DNA from: Burkholderiales bacterium
GTDB lineage: Bacteria > Pseudomonadota > Gammaproteobacteria > Burkholderiales > Burkholderiaceae_D
Direction of reading: 5' to 3'
Length of the DNA: 8,532 bases
NCBI GenBank assembly: GCA_016197345.1
Contig: JACPVY010000380.1
Coordinates: 1 to 8,532, forward strand
The notes under the pieces were generated by a model that saw nothing but the letters and a program-made list of their open reading frames with translations, was not told the DNA's origin and searched no databases. Positions 1 through 7,133 of the stretch are shown in pieces. Every line of letters begins with the position of its first letter. Positions within the stretch are counted from its first letter, which is position 1. Both the position numbers and the translations under genes were made by a program.

Positions 1-451
1 AGTCCAAGGTTGGGGTGAAAATTTCGGCGAAAACTTGTTGCGCTATTCGACCTTGCCAATTTTGATCGGCTTGGCCGTGAGTATTGCGCCTAACTTGCGT
101 TTGTTCCGCACCTTTATTCTCGATGAAGTGAATCAAGACTATGTGCGTACCGCACGCGCTAAGGGTATGGGCGAATCGCGTGTGATGTGGGTGCATGTGT
201 TGCGTAATGCCGCAATCCCTATCATTACCTATGTGATGGGTAACTTGCCAGCGCTGTTGATTGGTGCCTTCTTGCTGGAGCGTTTTTTCTCGATTCCAGG
301 TGTGGGTCGCGAGGTGTTGTTGGCGGTGGAGCGTTCTGACTTCCCGGTCATCAAGGCCATTACGGTGTATGTTGCCGCCGCTACCATGCTGTTTAATCTG
401 TTGACTGACTTGATGTACAAGGCAGTTGATCCACGCGTCCAATTGAAGTAG
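1..451 (+). CDS. Peptide/nickel-type ABC transporter permease (DppB/OppB-like), C-terminal part
   Basis: This is an inner-membrane subunit of a peptide/nickel-family ABC importer. The reading frame is already open at base 2 and gives 149 residues before the stop. Full DppB-type proteins are roughly 300-340 residues, so about half is missing at the left edge. The TTG at 35 lies inside the open frame and is not a credible start. The cytoplasmic EAA loop that docks on the ATPase is clear at fragment residues 47-70 (DYVRTARAKGMGESRV then HVLRNA). Hydrophobic segments follow at about 71-92 and 118-137, and the family-typical FFSIPGVG lies between them. The DPRVQLK tail is also usual for DppB-like permeases. 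The next permease starts 8 bases downstream, which indicates one transcript. The family is secure, but the substrate (peptide, nickel, oligosaccharide or other) is not determined by the sequence. Confidence 0.95.
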   Translation, partial: VQGWGENFGENLLRYSTLPILIGLAVSIAPNLRLFRTFILDEVNQDYVRTARAKGMGESRVMWVHVLRNAAIPIITYVMGNLPALLIGAFLLERFFSIPGVGREVLLAVERSDFPVIKAITVYVAAATMLFNLLTDLMYKAVDPRVQLK

Positions 452-459
452 GAATACCC

Positions 460-1584
460 ATGTCAACTAATTCGCAAACCCCAGTTTCGCCAGGTCTATG
501 GACCTTGGCTTGGCGTCGCTTGCGCGCCGATAAAGTCGCTATGGTGGCTATGTCTATTGTCATCGCCTTTTTGCTGATGTTGGTCGCGTCAAGCCTAGGC
601 TTGATCGCTTCCGATTGGGAGCAAGAAGTTGGCGTCAATTACGCGCCGCCAACTTTTGTTGGCCCGCAAACCGCCGCTGAGCGTGGTATGGAAGGTGTTG
701 GCGCGACGAGCGAGCCAGTACCTGAAAATCCGCTTGATCCATTGAAAGACGTCATCCGCGAATTGCGTAAGCAAGGTGAGGCTGATGCTAGCAACCCAAC
801 CGCCGGCCTTGATACCGAAGGCGTGGTTGATCCACTCGCGGCTGAAATGGCTGAAATTCACGCTGCACTTGCTAAAGATGGCAAAAAAAGTGTGGTCGTG
901 AAACAAGAGACTTTGCCGTTTGGTGCCGATAAGTGGGGCCATGACATCATTAAGAAAACCATCAAAGGATCGGAAACCTCGATTGTGGTGGGCTTGGTGG
1001 CGGCATTGCTGGCAACCGTGCTAGGCACCTTATTTGGTGCATGCGCTGGTTATTTTGGCGGCAAGGTCGATGACTTCTTCAACTGGTTCTATAGCATTTT
1101 CACCTCTATCCCTTCGATTTTGATGATTTTGACGGTGGCAGCGGTGTTGCAGAAAAAAGGCGTGTTGACCATCGTCTTGATTCTCGGCTTGACTGGCTGG
1201 ACCGGTACCTTCCGCCAAATCCGTGCGGAATACATGAAACACAAAGCGCGTGAATATGTGCAAGCGGCTGATGCCATCGGTGCAACCCACTGGAGCAAAA
1301 TGTTTGGTCATATTTTCCCTAACGTCAGCCACGTTGCTTTGGTGCAAATGTCGATTTTGGCCGTGGGCTTTATCAAAGCCGAGGTGATTTTGAGCTTCTT
1401 GGGCTTTGGTGTGCCGGTTGGTGTGGTGTCGTGGGGCTCGATGCTCAACGAAGCGCAAAATGAGTTGATTCTTGGCAAGTGGTGGCAATTAGCTGCTGCC
1501 AGCTTTGGCATGGCGGTGTTGGTGACGGCATTTTCGCTGTTTACCGATTCGCTGCGTGATGCCCTTGACCCTAAATTGAAATAA
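460..1584 (+). CDS. Peptide/nickel-type ABC transporter permease (DppC/OppC-like) with extended periplasmic loop
   Basis: This is the second inner-membrane permease of the importer, expected to pair with the upstream DppB-like subunit. The 374-residue protein has an OppC-type N-terminus: a basic cytoplasmic segment (WRRLRADK, 18-25), then membrane segment 1 at about 26-50. The conserved re-entry motif LPFGADKWGHD is at 152-162. Further membrane helices follow at about 173-197, 211-230, 234-248, 293-316 and 345-363. The EAA loop is at 265-288 (EYVQAADAIGATHWSK, then HIFPN). Most DppC/OppC proteins are about 280-310 residues. Much of the excess lies in residues 52-150, a polar, Pro/Ala/Glu-rich stretch predicted to be periplasmic. 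YejE also has a long loop here, so a Yej-like assignment is possible. The ATG is chosen because AGGA overlaps the upstream stop region at the right distance. The ATPase gene follows after 16 bases. Confidence 0.94.
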   Translation: MSTNSQTPVSPGLWTLAWRRLRADKVAMVAMSIVIAFLLMLVASSLGLIASDWEQEVGVNYAPPTFVGPQTAAERGMEGVGATSEPVPENPLDPLKDVIRELRKQGEADASNPTAGLDTEGVVDPLAAEMAEIHAALAKDGKKSVVVKQETLPFGADKWGHDIIKKTIKGSETSIVVGLVAALLATVLGTLFGACAGYFGGKVDDFFNWFYSIFTSIPSILMILTVAAVLQKKGVLTIVLILGLTGWTGTFRQIRAEYMKHKAREYVQAADAIGATHWSKMFGHIFPNVSHVALVQMSILAVGFIKAEVILSFLGFGVPVGVVSWGSMLNEAQNELILGKWWQLAAASFGMAVLVTAFSLFTDSLRDALDPKLK

Positions 1585-1600
1585 GGACAGGAACAACATC

Positions 1601-3298
1601 ATGCAAGCTACGAATCAAGATATGTTGTTGCAAGTGCGCAATTTGCGCGTGAAGTTTCGCACCGACAAGAAAAACACATTTGAAGCCGTCAAAGGGATTT
1701 CCTTTGATATTCCAAAAAATTCCACCGTCGCCTTAGTGGGTGAATCAGGTAGTGGTAAATCGGTCAGCTCGCTGGCGGTGATGGGCCTATTGCCAGAAGA
1801 AACCACCATCATCGATCCGCAATCGTCGATCATGTTTGATGGCCGCAATTTGCTCGATCTGACCATCGCACAGCGCCGTAAGCTGTGCGGTAAAGATATT
1901 TCGATGATCTTCCAAGAGCCGATGTCCTCGCTCAACCCAGTGTTCACGGTGGGTTTTCAGCTTGGCGAAGTGCTGCAATTGCATATGGGCATGAACGCTA
2001 AGCAAGCACGCGCCCGTGCGATTGAATTGTTGGAAGAAGTTGGTATCCCTGATCCCAAAACCAAGATTGACGCTTACCCTAGCCAAATGTCTGGCGGCCA
2101 ACAGCAACGGGTCATGATTGCAATGGCGATTGCCTGCGAACCTAAGCTCTTGATTGCGGATGAACCGACAACCGCACTGGACGTCACGATTCAAAAACAA
2201 ATCATGGATTTGATCGCGGCGATCCAAAAGAAACATCACATGGCGGTGTTGTTCATTACCCATGATTTGGGCTTGGTCGGTGAAATCGCGGATCACGTCA
2301 TCGTCATGCGTCATGGTGATGTGCGTGAAGCAGGCGATGTGAAGCAAATCTTCCAAGATCCACAGGATTCTTACACCCGTGCTTTATTGCATTGCCGTCC
2401 TAACTTGGACACGCGCCCGATGCGCTTGCCGGTGATCGACGACTATATGCGTGATGGTGCGAAAGTGGTGGAAGGGCCAGAGCGCACCCGTGGCTATACC
2501 GACAAAGATGAGATCGTGCTCGACGTGCGCAATTTGGCAAAGAGCTTTTATTTCCGTGAGGGCTTGTTTGGTCAGCGTGAATTCAAAGCCGTATCGGATG
2601 TCTCGTTCAAACTGCCGCGCGGGAAAACCATCGGTGTGGTGGGGGAATCAGGTTCCGGTAAAACCACGGTCGGTTTGACGCTTTTGCGTTTGCATCAAGC
2701 GACTGGCGGTCAAGCGCTCTTCCATGGCAAAGATTTGATCTCGATGCCAGCGAAGGAATATCAAGATTACAAACGTCGCATTCAGATTATTTTCCAAAAT
2801 CCGTATGCATCGTTGAATCCGCGCTTCACTGTTGGTCAGATTTTGCTTGAGCCGATGCGCATCCATAAAATTGGTGCAAACGATAGCGAACGTACCGACA
2901 TGGCCCATGCTTTGTTGCAAAAAGTGGGCTTGCCACCGGTGGCTTTCTATCGCTATCCGCATGAATTTTCGGGCGGTCAGCGTCAGCGTATTGCGATTGC
3001 ACGCTGCTTGACGATGAAGCCAGAAATCTTGGTTTGCGACGAATCCGTGTCGGCGCTCGACGTTTCAGTGCAAGCACAGGTGTTGAACTTGCTACAAGAC
3101 TTGCAAGATGAATTTGGCATGAGCTATATCTTCATTTCGCATGATTTGTCGGTGGTGAAATACATCGCCGATCAAGTGATGGTGATGAACAAAGGTAAGG
3201 TCGTTGAAATTGCGAATTCGGATGAGTTGTACCGCAATCCGCAAGATCCTTACACCAAGACCTTGCTCGGCGCGATTCCGCGCGGTTTGCATGCTTGA
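1601..3298 (+). CDS. Fused two-domain ATPase of a peptide/nickel-type ABC importer (DppD-DppF / YejF-like)
   Basis: This cytoplasmic ATPase powers the importer. DppD and DppF equivalents are joined in one 565-residue chain, as in YejF and GsiA. Domain 1 has Walker A GESGSGKS (47-54), Q-loop Gln105, signature MSGGQ (163-167), Walker B LLIADE (183-188) and switch His221. It ends with the peptide-transporter HPY-type tail ([15 protein letters not shown], 265-279). After a linker, domain 2 has Walker [10 protein letters not shown] (348-356), Gln399, signature FSGGQ (456-460), Walker B with Asp480-Glu481, and His514. All nucleotide-site residues look intact in both halves, so two working sites are expected. 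DES replaces the commoner DEP after Walker B in domain 2, which should be tolerated. AGGACAGG after the upstream stop supports the ATG at 1601. It is the last gene before a strong terminator. YejF-type and Dpp-type substrates cannot be told apart here. Confidence 0.95.
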   Translation: MQATNQDMLLQVRNLRVKFRTDKKNTFEAVKGISFDIPKNSTVALVGESGSGKSVSSLAVMGLLPEETTIIDPQSSIMFDGRNLLDLTIAQRRKLCGKDISMIFQEPMSSLNPVFTVGFQLGEVLQLHMGMNAKQARARAIELLEEVGIPDPKTKIDAYPSQMSGGQQQRVMIAMAIACEPKLLIADEPTTALDVTIQKQIMDLIAAIQKKHHMAVLFITHDLGLVGEIADHVIVMRHGDVREAGDVKQIFQDPQDSYTRALLHCRPNLDTRPMRLPVIDDYMRDGAKVVEGPERTRGYTDKDEIVLDVRNLAKSFYFREGLFGQREFKAVSDVSFKLPRGKTIGVVGESGSGKTTVGLTLLRLHQATGGQALFHGKDLISMPAKEYQDYKRRIQIIFQNPYASLNPRFTVGQILLEPMRIHKIGANDSERTDMAHALLQKVGLPPVAFYRYPHEFSGGQRQRIAIARCLTMKPEILVCDESVSALDVSVQAQVLNLLQDLQDEFGMSYIFISHDLSVVKYIADQVMVMNKGKVVEIANSDELYRNPQDPYTKTLLGAIPRGLHA

Positions 3299-3317
3299 TT
3301 GAAAACTGAGTTTGTCG

Positions 3318-3348
3318 AAAAGGCCAAGACTAGCGCTTGGCCTTTTTT
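3318..3348 (+). terminator. Intrinsic terminator closing the peptide-type ABC operon
   Basis: AAGGCCAAG (3320-3328) pairs perfectly with CTTGGCCTT (3336-3344) around a 7-base loop. Flanking A residues at 3318-3319 extend the stem into the T run. Six T residues (3343-3348) follow on the + strand, giving a classic Rho-independent terminator 20 bases after the ATPase stop codon. The mirror-image A run is only four bases, so any termination from the opposite direction would be weaker. Confidence 0.9.
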
Positions 3349-3362
3349 GTTGAAAGAAGAAA

Positions 3363-3830
3363 ATGGCAAGGCAAAACAGGGTATTAGGTACGTTCTTGAT
3401 AATCGCTTGCATGCTAGGCGCGACCGCCAACGCTTTTGAGGGCGACATTGTGTATAGCAAACGTCAAGGTGAAGTCGAGCGAGAATTGCGGCTCTCACAT
3501 TGGCATGCAAGTAAAAAACAAGTCGCTGAATTTGATTATGTGTACACAGAAAAAGGCAAGCAATGCCAGTTTTCAGTGACAGGTCATGCGCTGGCGGATT
3601 TGGAGAGCGAAGGTGTGCCGACGGTGTTTAACCCAGAAGATGCAAACGGTAAAGAAACCGATCAAATCTGGACGTTTTCTGATAAAAGCGTATTGCTCAC
3701 CTTGCCATACGACGCGCGGAAATTGAAGAAGTTTGCCTATTTTTCGATCGAATTTACACCAGAAATACGCAAGCAAAGTTGCACGAAAAAAGGCAAGAAT
3801 CTGGAAGCCGCATTTGGACGTGCGAAATAG
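3363..3830 (+). CDS. Small exported protein of unknown function
   Basis: I do not recognise the family. The 155-residue product starts with a Sec-type signal: basic MARQNR, a hydrophobic core at 7-20, then TANA before a predicted cleavage at 24/25 (mature FEGDIVYS). This would give a periplasmic or secreted protein of about 131 residues. IIAC at 13-16 also fits a loose lipobox, so a lipoprotein is a less likely alternative. The mature part is polar and Lys-rich, with two cysteines (68 and 140) that could form a disulfide, and it alternates short likely beta strands (QCQFSVTG, KSVLLTLPY, FAYFSIEFTP). The ribosome site is weak (AAGAAG, 3355-3360). The gene starts 14 bases after the terminator of the ABC operon, and I find no good promoter between them, so expression may depend on read-through or on a promoter within the upstream gene. 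Being real is supported by the signal peptide and codon use like its neighbours. Confidence 0.8.
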   Translation: MARQNRVLGTFLIIACMLGATANAFEGDIVYSKRQGEVERELRLSHWHASKKQVAEFDYVYTEKGKQCQFSVTGHALADLESEGVPTVFNPEDANGKETDQIWTFSDKSVLLTLPYDARKLKKFAYFSIEFTPEIRKQSCTKKGKNLEAAFGRAK

Positions 3831-3898
3831 GGGGGAGGGAGCGGGACATGTCCCCCGAATAGATCGAGACCGTTGCAATCAGGGGCGTTCCCTGCGGC

Positions 3899-3932
3899 AA
3901 GTCTAGACTTTGTGCCTAAATTGCTCTAGTAT
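3899..3932 (+). promoter_or_regulatory. Candidate sigma-70 promoter with overlapping palindrome, upstream of the 128-residue protein
   Basis: TAGACT (3904-3909) and TAGTAT (3927-3932) are separated by 17 bases, and each matches four of six positions of the sigma-70 consensus. The -35-like hexamer lies inside a perfect 12-base palindrome, AAGTCTAGACTT (3899-3910), which could be an operator. Transcription would begin near 3940 and leave a leader of about 100 bases. The hexamer matches are modest, so this is a candidate only. Confidence 0.3.
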
Positions 3933-3950
3933 CTGCAGTACCTTGCGTCA

Positions 3951-3964
3951 CACAATTCATTGTG
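3951..3964. repeat. Short inverted repeat CACAAT-TC-ATTGTG in a leader region
   Basis: Two perfect 6-base arms (3951-3956 and 3959-3964) are separated by two bases. The element lies about 77 bases before the start of the 128-residue protein and just after the candidate promoter. A two-base loop is too tight for a good RNA hairpin, so a dimeric protein-binding site is the more plausible reading. It could also be chance. Confidence 0.3.
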
Positions 3965-4040
3965 CAACAGCCAAGTGTGTGTCCCTTCCAATCTCATTCC
4001 CATCGGTAGTGATCCATCCCTTCCATCTGAGGAGTTTGAC

Positions 4041-4427
4041 ATGTCAGTTGATATCATTCCATTGATTCTCCATGCAAGAAGCGAAGCAACCACTTTGTTG
4101 CGTTACTCCGTTGATGGTGGTGCAACCATCAAAGATATCCCAGCAGGCAGCACGATTCACGGTGCATTAGGCGGCATTATTTTGCATATTGGTGGTTCGT
4201 TTGTGGATAACGGCACGACGTACGCAGTAGAAGCCAAGCGTTCCACGATTACTTGGTTAGATAAATCCAATACTGCTACGGTGAATGGGGTAGATTGTCC
4301 CGCTGGCATCGTATTTCACAACGAAACCGATTTGCAAGGTGCGGTATCGAAGAGTGTCACGATTTCTTATGCCGTCACACCAACAAATGGCACAACGATC
4401 AAATTCTATGTAGATATTCACGTTTGA
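4041..4427 (+). CDS. Hypothetical 128-residue cytoplasmic, probably beta-rich protein
   Basis: I do not recognise the family. The ATG at 4041 is chosen because TGAGGAG (4028-4034) sits 6 bases upstream, the best ribosome site in the window. The frame is open back to a TTG at 3960, but those 27 extra residues have no ribosome site and do not resemble protein N-termini. The 128-residue product has no signal peptide and no membrane helix. It is rich in Thr, Ile, Val and Gly with alternating hydrophobic patterns (SVDIIPLILHA, SVTISYAV, TTIKFYVDIHV), which suggests a small beta-sandwich. There is one cysteine, at 86, and few charged residues. The gene stands alone, between an exported-protein gene and an opposite-facing HD-GYP gene. 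A soluble binding or structural role is conceivable, but nothing in the sequence fixes it. Confidence 0.8.
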   Translation: MSVDIIPLILHARSEATTLLRYSVDGGATIKDIPAGSTIHGALGGIILHIGGSFVDNGTTYAVEAKRSTITWLDKSNTATVNGVDCPAGIVFHNETDLQGAVSKSVTISYAVTPTNGTTIKFYVDIHV

Positions 4428-4495
4428 TGCCGTAGCGTGATGGGGTAGATCAGTGGCGGCGCAGGTGTTTGAGCAGTATTCAACGCATCAAATAC

Positions 4496-5620
4496 TCACG
4501 CGCTGGCTACTGGTCCCCACAACTGATCGAGGTTGAAGCCAACGGCCGCCTGATGCTCACTTAATACCTCGCGCACCCCGCATAAAGGTTTGCTGGTATC
4601 GCGCCGATTGACGCGTTCTAGCGGCGCTCCGCGTGGGCCAATCAGGCTATCGACGATAGGTGTGGTGCTGCTTGCACCACGCGAAGTCACCACGCCGATC
4701 TCGCCATTTTCTAAACGCACAAAAGTGCCGATTGGATATGTCCCTAGTTCTTTGATGAAGGTCGCGACCAAGCTTTGATCGACGCTGGAATTGCCTTCTA
4801 GCAGCATGTCACGCAAGGCTGCATTCGGGACTAAGGATTTGCGATAATTGCGGCTAGAAACGCGTGCCGTATAGCGATCCGCGAGCGAGATAATTTTTGC
4901 GTCCAAAGGCACATCATGTCCCCGTTTGCCAAACGGGTAGCCGCTACCATCTTCATTTTCATGATGCAAGAGCACACAAGCGAGCCACACTTCATCATCG
5001 ACGCCAGCATGGCGCAACATGTCGACGGTGTGGATAGGGTGGCGCTTGATGATCTCCGCGTCTTCCGGGCTTAAGGCATCTTTGTGAGATTGCAAGCGCT
5101 CTTGATGCGCTAACATGCCGAGATTCATGGTCAGCGCAGCGGCAATGATCACTAGCTTTTCGGCGGCACTTTTTTTCATTGCTTTGGCGATCATGCGCGC
5201 GACAATCGCGGTGTCGATGCAGTGACGGATCGCGTACATTCCCACTTTTTGATTATGCAAAATACAAGCCAGCGCCACGTTCGGTTGTAAATCGACGGCT
5301 GCATATACAAGATGCGCCACTTCCAATAGTTTTTCTTTTTCGCCGCCTTTGCCTGCAATGATTTCCCGCGAGAGGAACTCCAAGCGCTTATTCGCGCTAT
5401 TGAGCATGCGCACCACCGACGGCTGTATATAGGTCTCCGATTTTGGCGGGTGAGCATGGCTTGCAGCATACAAGCCACGTTTGATCAAAATATCGAGTTG
5501 TTTGACACTGGAGACAACGTGTCCTTTGCGTACCAATAATTCGCCTTCTTCGCTGAAGACATCCCATGGCACGGCTTCACCAACTGTCAAATCGTGTTCT
5601 CTGATTTTCTTTTTGGTCAT
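4496..5620 (-). CDS. HD-GYP-type protein with degenerate HD metal site
   Basis: HD-GYP proteins are normally cyclic-di-GMP phosphodiesterases using a bi- or trinuclear metal centre. This 374-residue protein has no signal peptide or membrane helix, so it is probably cytosolic. Residues 10-55 form an N-terminal segment (EAVPWDVFSEEGELLVRKG) of the kind often found ahead of HD-GYP domains. The HD-GYP core spans about 125-290. His133, His194 in KRHP, HH at 219-220, the DGSGYP signature (224-229) and Asp248 are kept. The position normally reading HDIGK instead reads MNLGM (165-169), so the HD pair that ligates metal is missing. Catalysis is therefore doubtful, and a c-di-GMP-binding or protein-interaction role is an inference. 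Residues 295-374 add a C-terminal extension. The ribosome site is poor (GAGACC directly before ATG). It is a single gene with a candidate promoter upstream. Confidence 0.92.
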   Translation of the reverse strand: MTKKKIREHDLTVGEAVPWDVFSEEGELLVRKGHVVSSVKQLDILIKRGLYAASHAHPPKSETYIQPSVVRMLNSANKRLEFLSREIIAGKGGEKEKLLEVAHLVYAAVDLQPNVALACILHNQKVGMYAIRHCIDTAIVARMIAKAMKKSAAEKLVIIAAALTMNLGMLAHQERLQSHKDALSPEDAEIIKRHPIHTVDMLRHAGVDDEVWLACVLLHHENEDGSGYPFGKRGHDVPLDAKIISLADRYTARVSSRNYRKSLVPNAALRDMLLEGNSSVDQSLVATFIKELGTYPIGTFVRLENGEIGVVTSRGASSTTPIVDSLIGPRGAPLERVNRRDTSKPLCGVREVLSEHQAAVGFNLDQLWGPVASA

Positions 5621-5696
5621 GGTCTCGATCTATTGCGGGTTTACCAAATGACGGATTGCATTTGATGCAGGCAGGAAATATTTGCCCGTGCTTAGC

Positions 5697-5726
5697 AATA
5701 TATCGCAAAACCACTTGGCTTTACAA
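5697..5726 (-). promoter_or_regulatory. Candidate sigma-70 promoter for the HD-GYP gene
   Basis: Read on the - strand, TTGTAA (5726-5721) is followed 18 bases later by TATATT (5702-5697). They match four and five of the six sigma-70 consensus positions. Transcription would start near 5690, leaving a leader of about 70 bases before the HD-GYP start codon. The position is sensible, because the upstream sugar operon ends at a hairpin about 200 bases away. Confidence 0.45.
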
Positions 5727-5931
5727 ATCTCTTGCGAATGCAGAATACAGCAATCTTGATGGAGTAGGTGATTGCAGCGAATGCCGCGTGGGGATCAGGG
5801 TTTTGTGAAGAGATTTTTCTTACTTTGTCGCCTTGACTTCAGTGTTTTTGATCAAAAGGAAGATAAAGGTTGATGCAATTAGGCGCAATTGTCTTAGGTG
5901 GTAGGTTAAGCGTGAACCAGATGCCTAAATT

Positions 5932-5961
5932 GCAATGACAGGCGCGCATGCCTGTCATTGC
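5932..5961 (-). terminator. Perfect 12-bp hairpin after gtsD, probable terminator
   Basis: GCAATGACAGGC (5932-5943) and GCCTGTCATTGC (5950-5961) pair perfectly around a 6-base loop, 14 bases beyond the gtsD stop codon. On the - strand the stem is followed by AATTTAGG, which has only a short T run. It may therefore be a weak intrinsic terminator or an mRNA 3'-end stabiliser. The + strand side has no T run, so two-way termination is unlikely. Confidence 0.65.
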
Positions 5962-5975
5962 TGGTGTTGCTAGGC

Positions 5976-7088
5976 TTAGATAATCCGTTCGCCTGAAGCT
6001 GAATCAAACAATGCCGCTTTACTGAGATTGAAGGAAAGCGCCATCGTTTGCCCCACCGCGACCGCTTCGCGTGGATGCGTGCGGCAAGTGACATTGCTAC
6101 CATTGATGCGGGTGATGACTAAGGTATCAGGCCCGGTTGGCTCAGTCATTTCTACTTTGCAATTGAGGGTTTGGCCGCTCGCACCATGGGCGGAGGAGAG
6201 GTCGGTAATTTGCTCAGGGCGCACCCCTAGCACCACCTGTTGCCCAATCTTTTGCTGCACGCTAGCGGCGTCAAAGGGCAGCTTCAAGCTCATTGCTTGA
6301 CCTTCATTATCCAACCCCACCTGAACCCCACCTGCGCCATCACTCTCAAGCTTGCAGTGAATGAAATTCATCGAGGGAGAACCAATAAAACCCGCCACAA
6401 ATAAATTCGCGGGGTTGTCATAGATTTCTTGTGGTGTCCCTAACTGCTGCACTACGCCGTCTTTCATGACTGCAATCAAATCGCCTAGCGTCATCGCTTC
6501 GATTTGATCATGGGTGACATACACGATGGTCGTTTTCAAGCGTTGGTGTAGCAATTTGATTTCAGCCCGCATTTCCACCCGCAGTTTAGCGTCGAGGTTG
6601 GAGAGGGGTTCATCGAATAAAAACAGCGAAGGTTTGCGTGAAATCGCGCGCCCCATTGCCACGCGTTGGCGTTGGCCGCCAGACAATTGCGCTGGGCGGC
6701 GATCTAGCAAATGGGTGATTTGCAAGGTTTCAGCCACGCGCGCAACGATTTGCTCTTGCTCGGCTTTCGGCACTTTTTTCACACCTAAGCCAAAGGCGAT
6801 GTTTTCGCGTACCGTCATCGAAGGGTAGAGCGCATAGGATTGAAACACCATCGCGATATCGCGATCTTTCGGCGGTAACTCATTGACGACGCGCTCACCA
6901 ATTTTGATTTCGCCAGCGGTTACTGATTCCAAGCCAGCAATCATATTCAATAGCGTCGATTTGCCAGAGCCGGAACCACCGACCAAAATCAAAAACTGCC
7001 CATCTTTGATTTCGATATTGATGTCTTTCAACACTTCGACACCATTGTTATATACCTTGCGTACGTTCTTGATCGTTAAAGCTGCCAT
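5976..7088 (-). CDS. gtsD: Sugar ABC importer ATP-binding subunit (GtsD / UgpC / MalK type)
   Basis: This is the ATPase of a CUT1-family carbohydrate importer. It works as a homodimer on the cytoplasmic face of the GtsB-GtsC channel. The 370-residue length is typical of MalK/UgpC proteins. The nucleotide-binding domain has Walker A GGSGSGKST (37-45), Q-loop Gln83, signature LSGGQ (135-139), Walker B LFLFDE (155-160) and switch His193. Residues from about 235 (GSPSMNF) to the end form the MalK-type TOBE region, including VLGVRPEQI (286-294) and the closing FDSASGERI. All catalytic residues are present. AAGGAC a few bases before the ATG supports the start. It follows gtsC after 74 bases and ends the operon. 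On its own the protein could equally be named UgpC, MsmK or MalK. The symbol gtsD rests on the neighbouring permeases. Confidence 0.93.
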   Translation of the reverse strand: MAALTIKNVRKVYNNGVEVLKDINIEIKDGQFLILVGGSGSGKSTLLNMIAGLESVTAGEIKIGERVVNELPPKDRDIAMVFQSYALYPSMTVRENIAFGLGVKKVPKAEQEQIVARVAETLQITHLLDRRPAQLSGGQRQRVAMGRAISRKPSLFLFDEPLSNLDAKLRVEMRAEIKLLHQRLKTTIVYVTHDQIEAMTLGDLIAVMKDGVVQQLGTPQEIYDNPANLFVAGFIGSPSMNFIHCKLESDGAGGVQVGLDNEGQAMSLKLPFDAASVQQKIGQQVVLGVRPEQITDLSSAHGASGQTLNCKVEMTEPTGPDTLVITRINGSNVTCRTHPREAVAVGQTMALSFNLSKAALFDSASGERII

Positions 7089-7133
7089 GATTTGTCCTTG
7101 ATTTTTCTATGTCTTTTGCAATGCTTGGGAGGA

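Larger units (their letters stand above)
5621..5975. other. 355-base gene-free stretch between the HD-GYP gene and the sugar importer operon
   Basis: This stretch lies between the start of the HD-GYP gene and the end of the gtsD gene, both on the - strand. It contains a candidate promoter for the HD-GYP gene (5697-5726) and the perfect hairpin behind gtsD (5932-5961). I see nothing convincing in 5735-5925: no RNA gene, tandem repeat or recognisable operator. The only reading frames there are short and unsupported. Confidence 0.7.

Noticed and set aside
1787..2356. A 189-residue - strand reading frame inside the ATPase gene, and similar long antisense frames at 595-942 and 1030-1488
   Set aside because: They lie antisense to strongly conserved ABC genes, and their composition (many His, Arg, Gln) is typical of mirror frames of coding sequence.
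1601..3298. The fusion of both ATPase domains as a novelty
   Set aside because: Fused two-domain ATPases are well known in this family (for example YejF and GsiA), and all motifs are normal.
3831..3857. G-rich run and palindrome GGGACATGTCCC after the exported-protein gene as a terminator
   Set aside because: The stem has no following T run and its inner ACATGT leaves no proper loop. It could be a weak site but is not supported as a terminator.
3960..4040. An upstream TTG start that would lengthen the 128-residue protein by 27 residues
   Set aside because: There is no ribosome site before it, while TGAGGAG precedes the ATG at 4041 at ideal spacing.
4471..4497. Possible hairpin AGTATT/AATACT between the 128-residue gene and the HD-GYP gene
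   Set aside because: The stem is only 6 bp and AT-rich with a bulge, has no T run on either strand, and overlaps the HD-GYP stop codon.
3913..5933. Direct repeat TGCCTAAATTGC at 3913-3924 and 5922-5933
   Set aside because: A 12-base match is expected by chance in a window this long, and the two contexts share no other feature.
5873..5938. A 21-residue + strand reading frame with AAAGG upstream, ending in the gtsD hairpin
   Set aside because: The TTGACT at 5833-5838 has no -10 at usual spacing, the peptide has no recognisable feature, and the hairpin is better explained as the end of the - strand operon.
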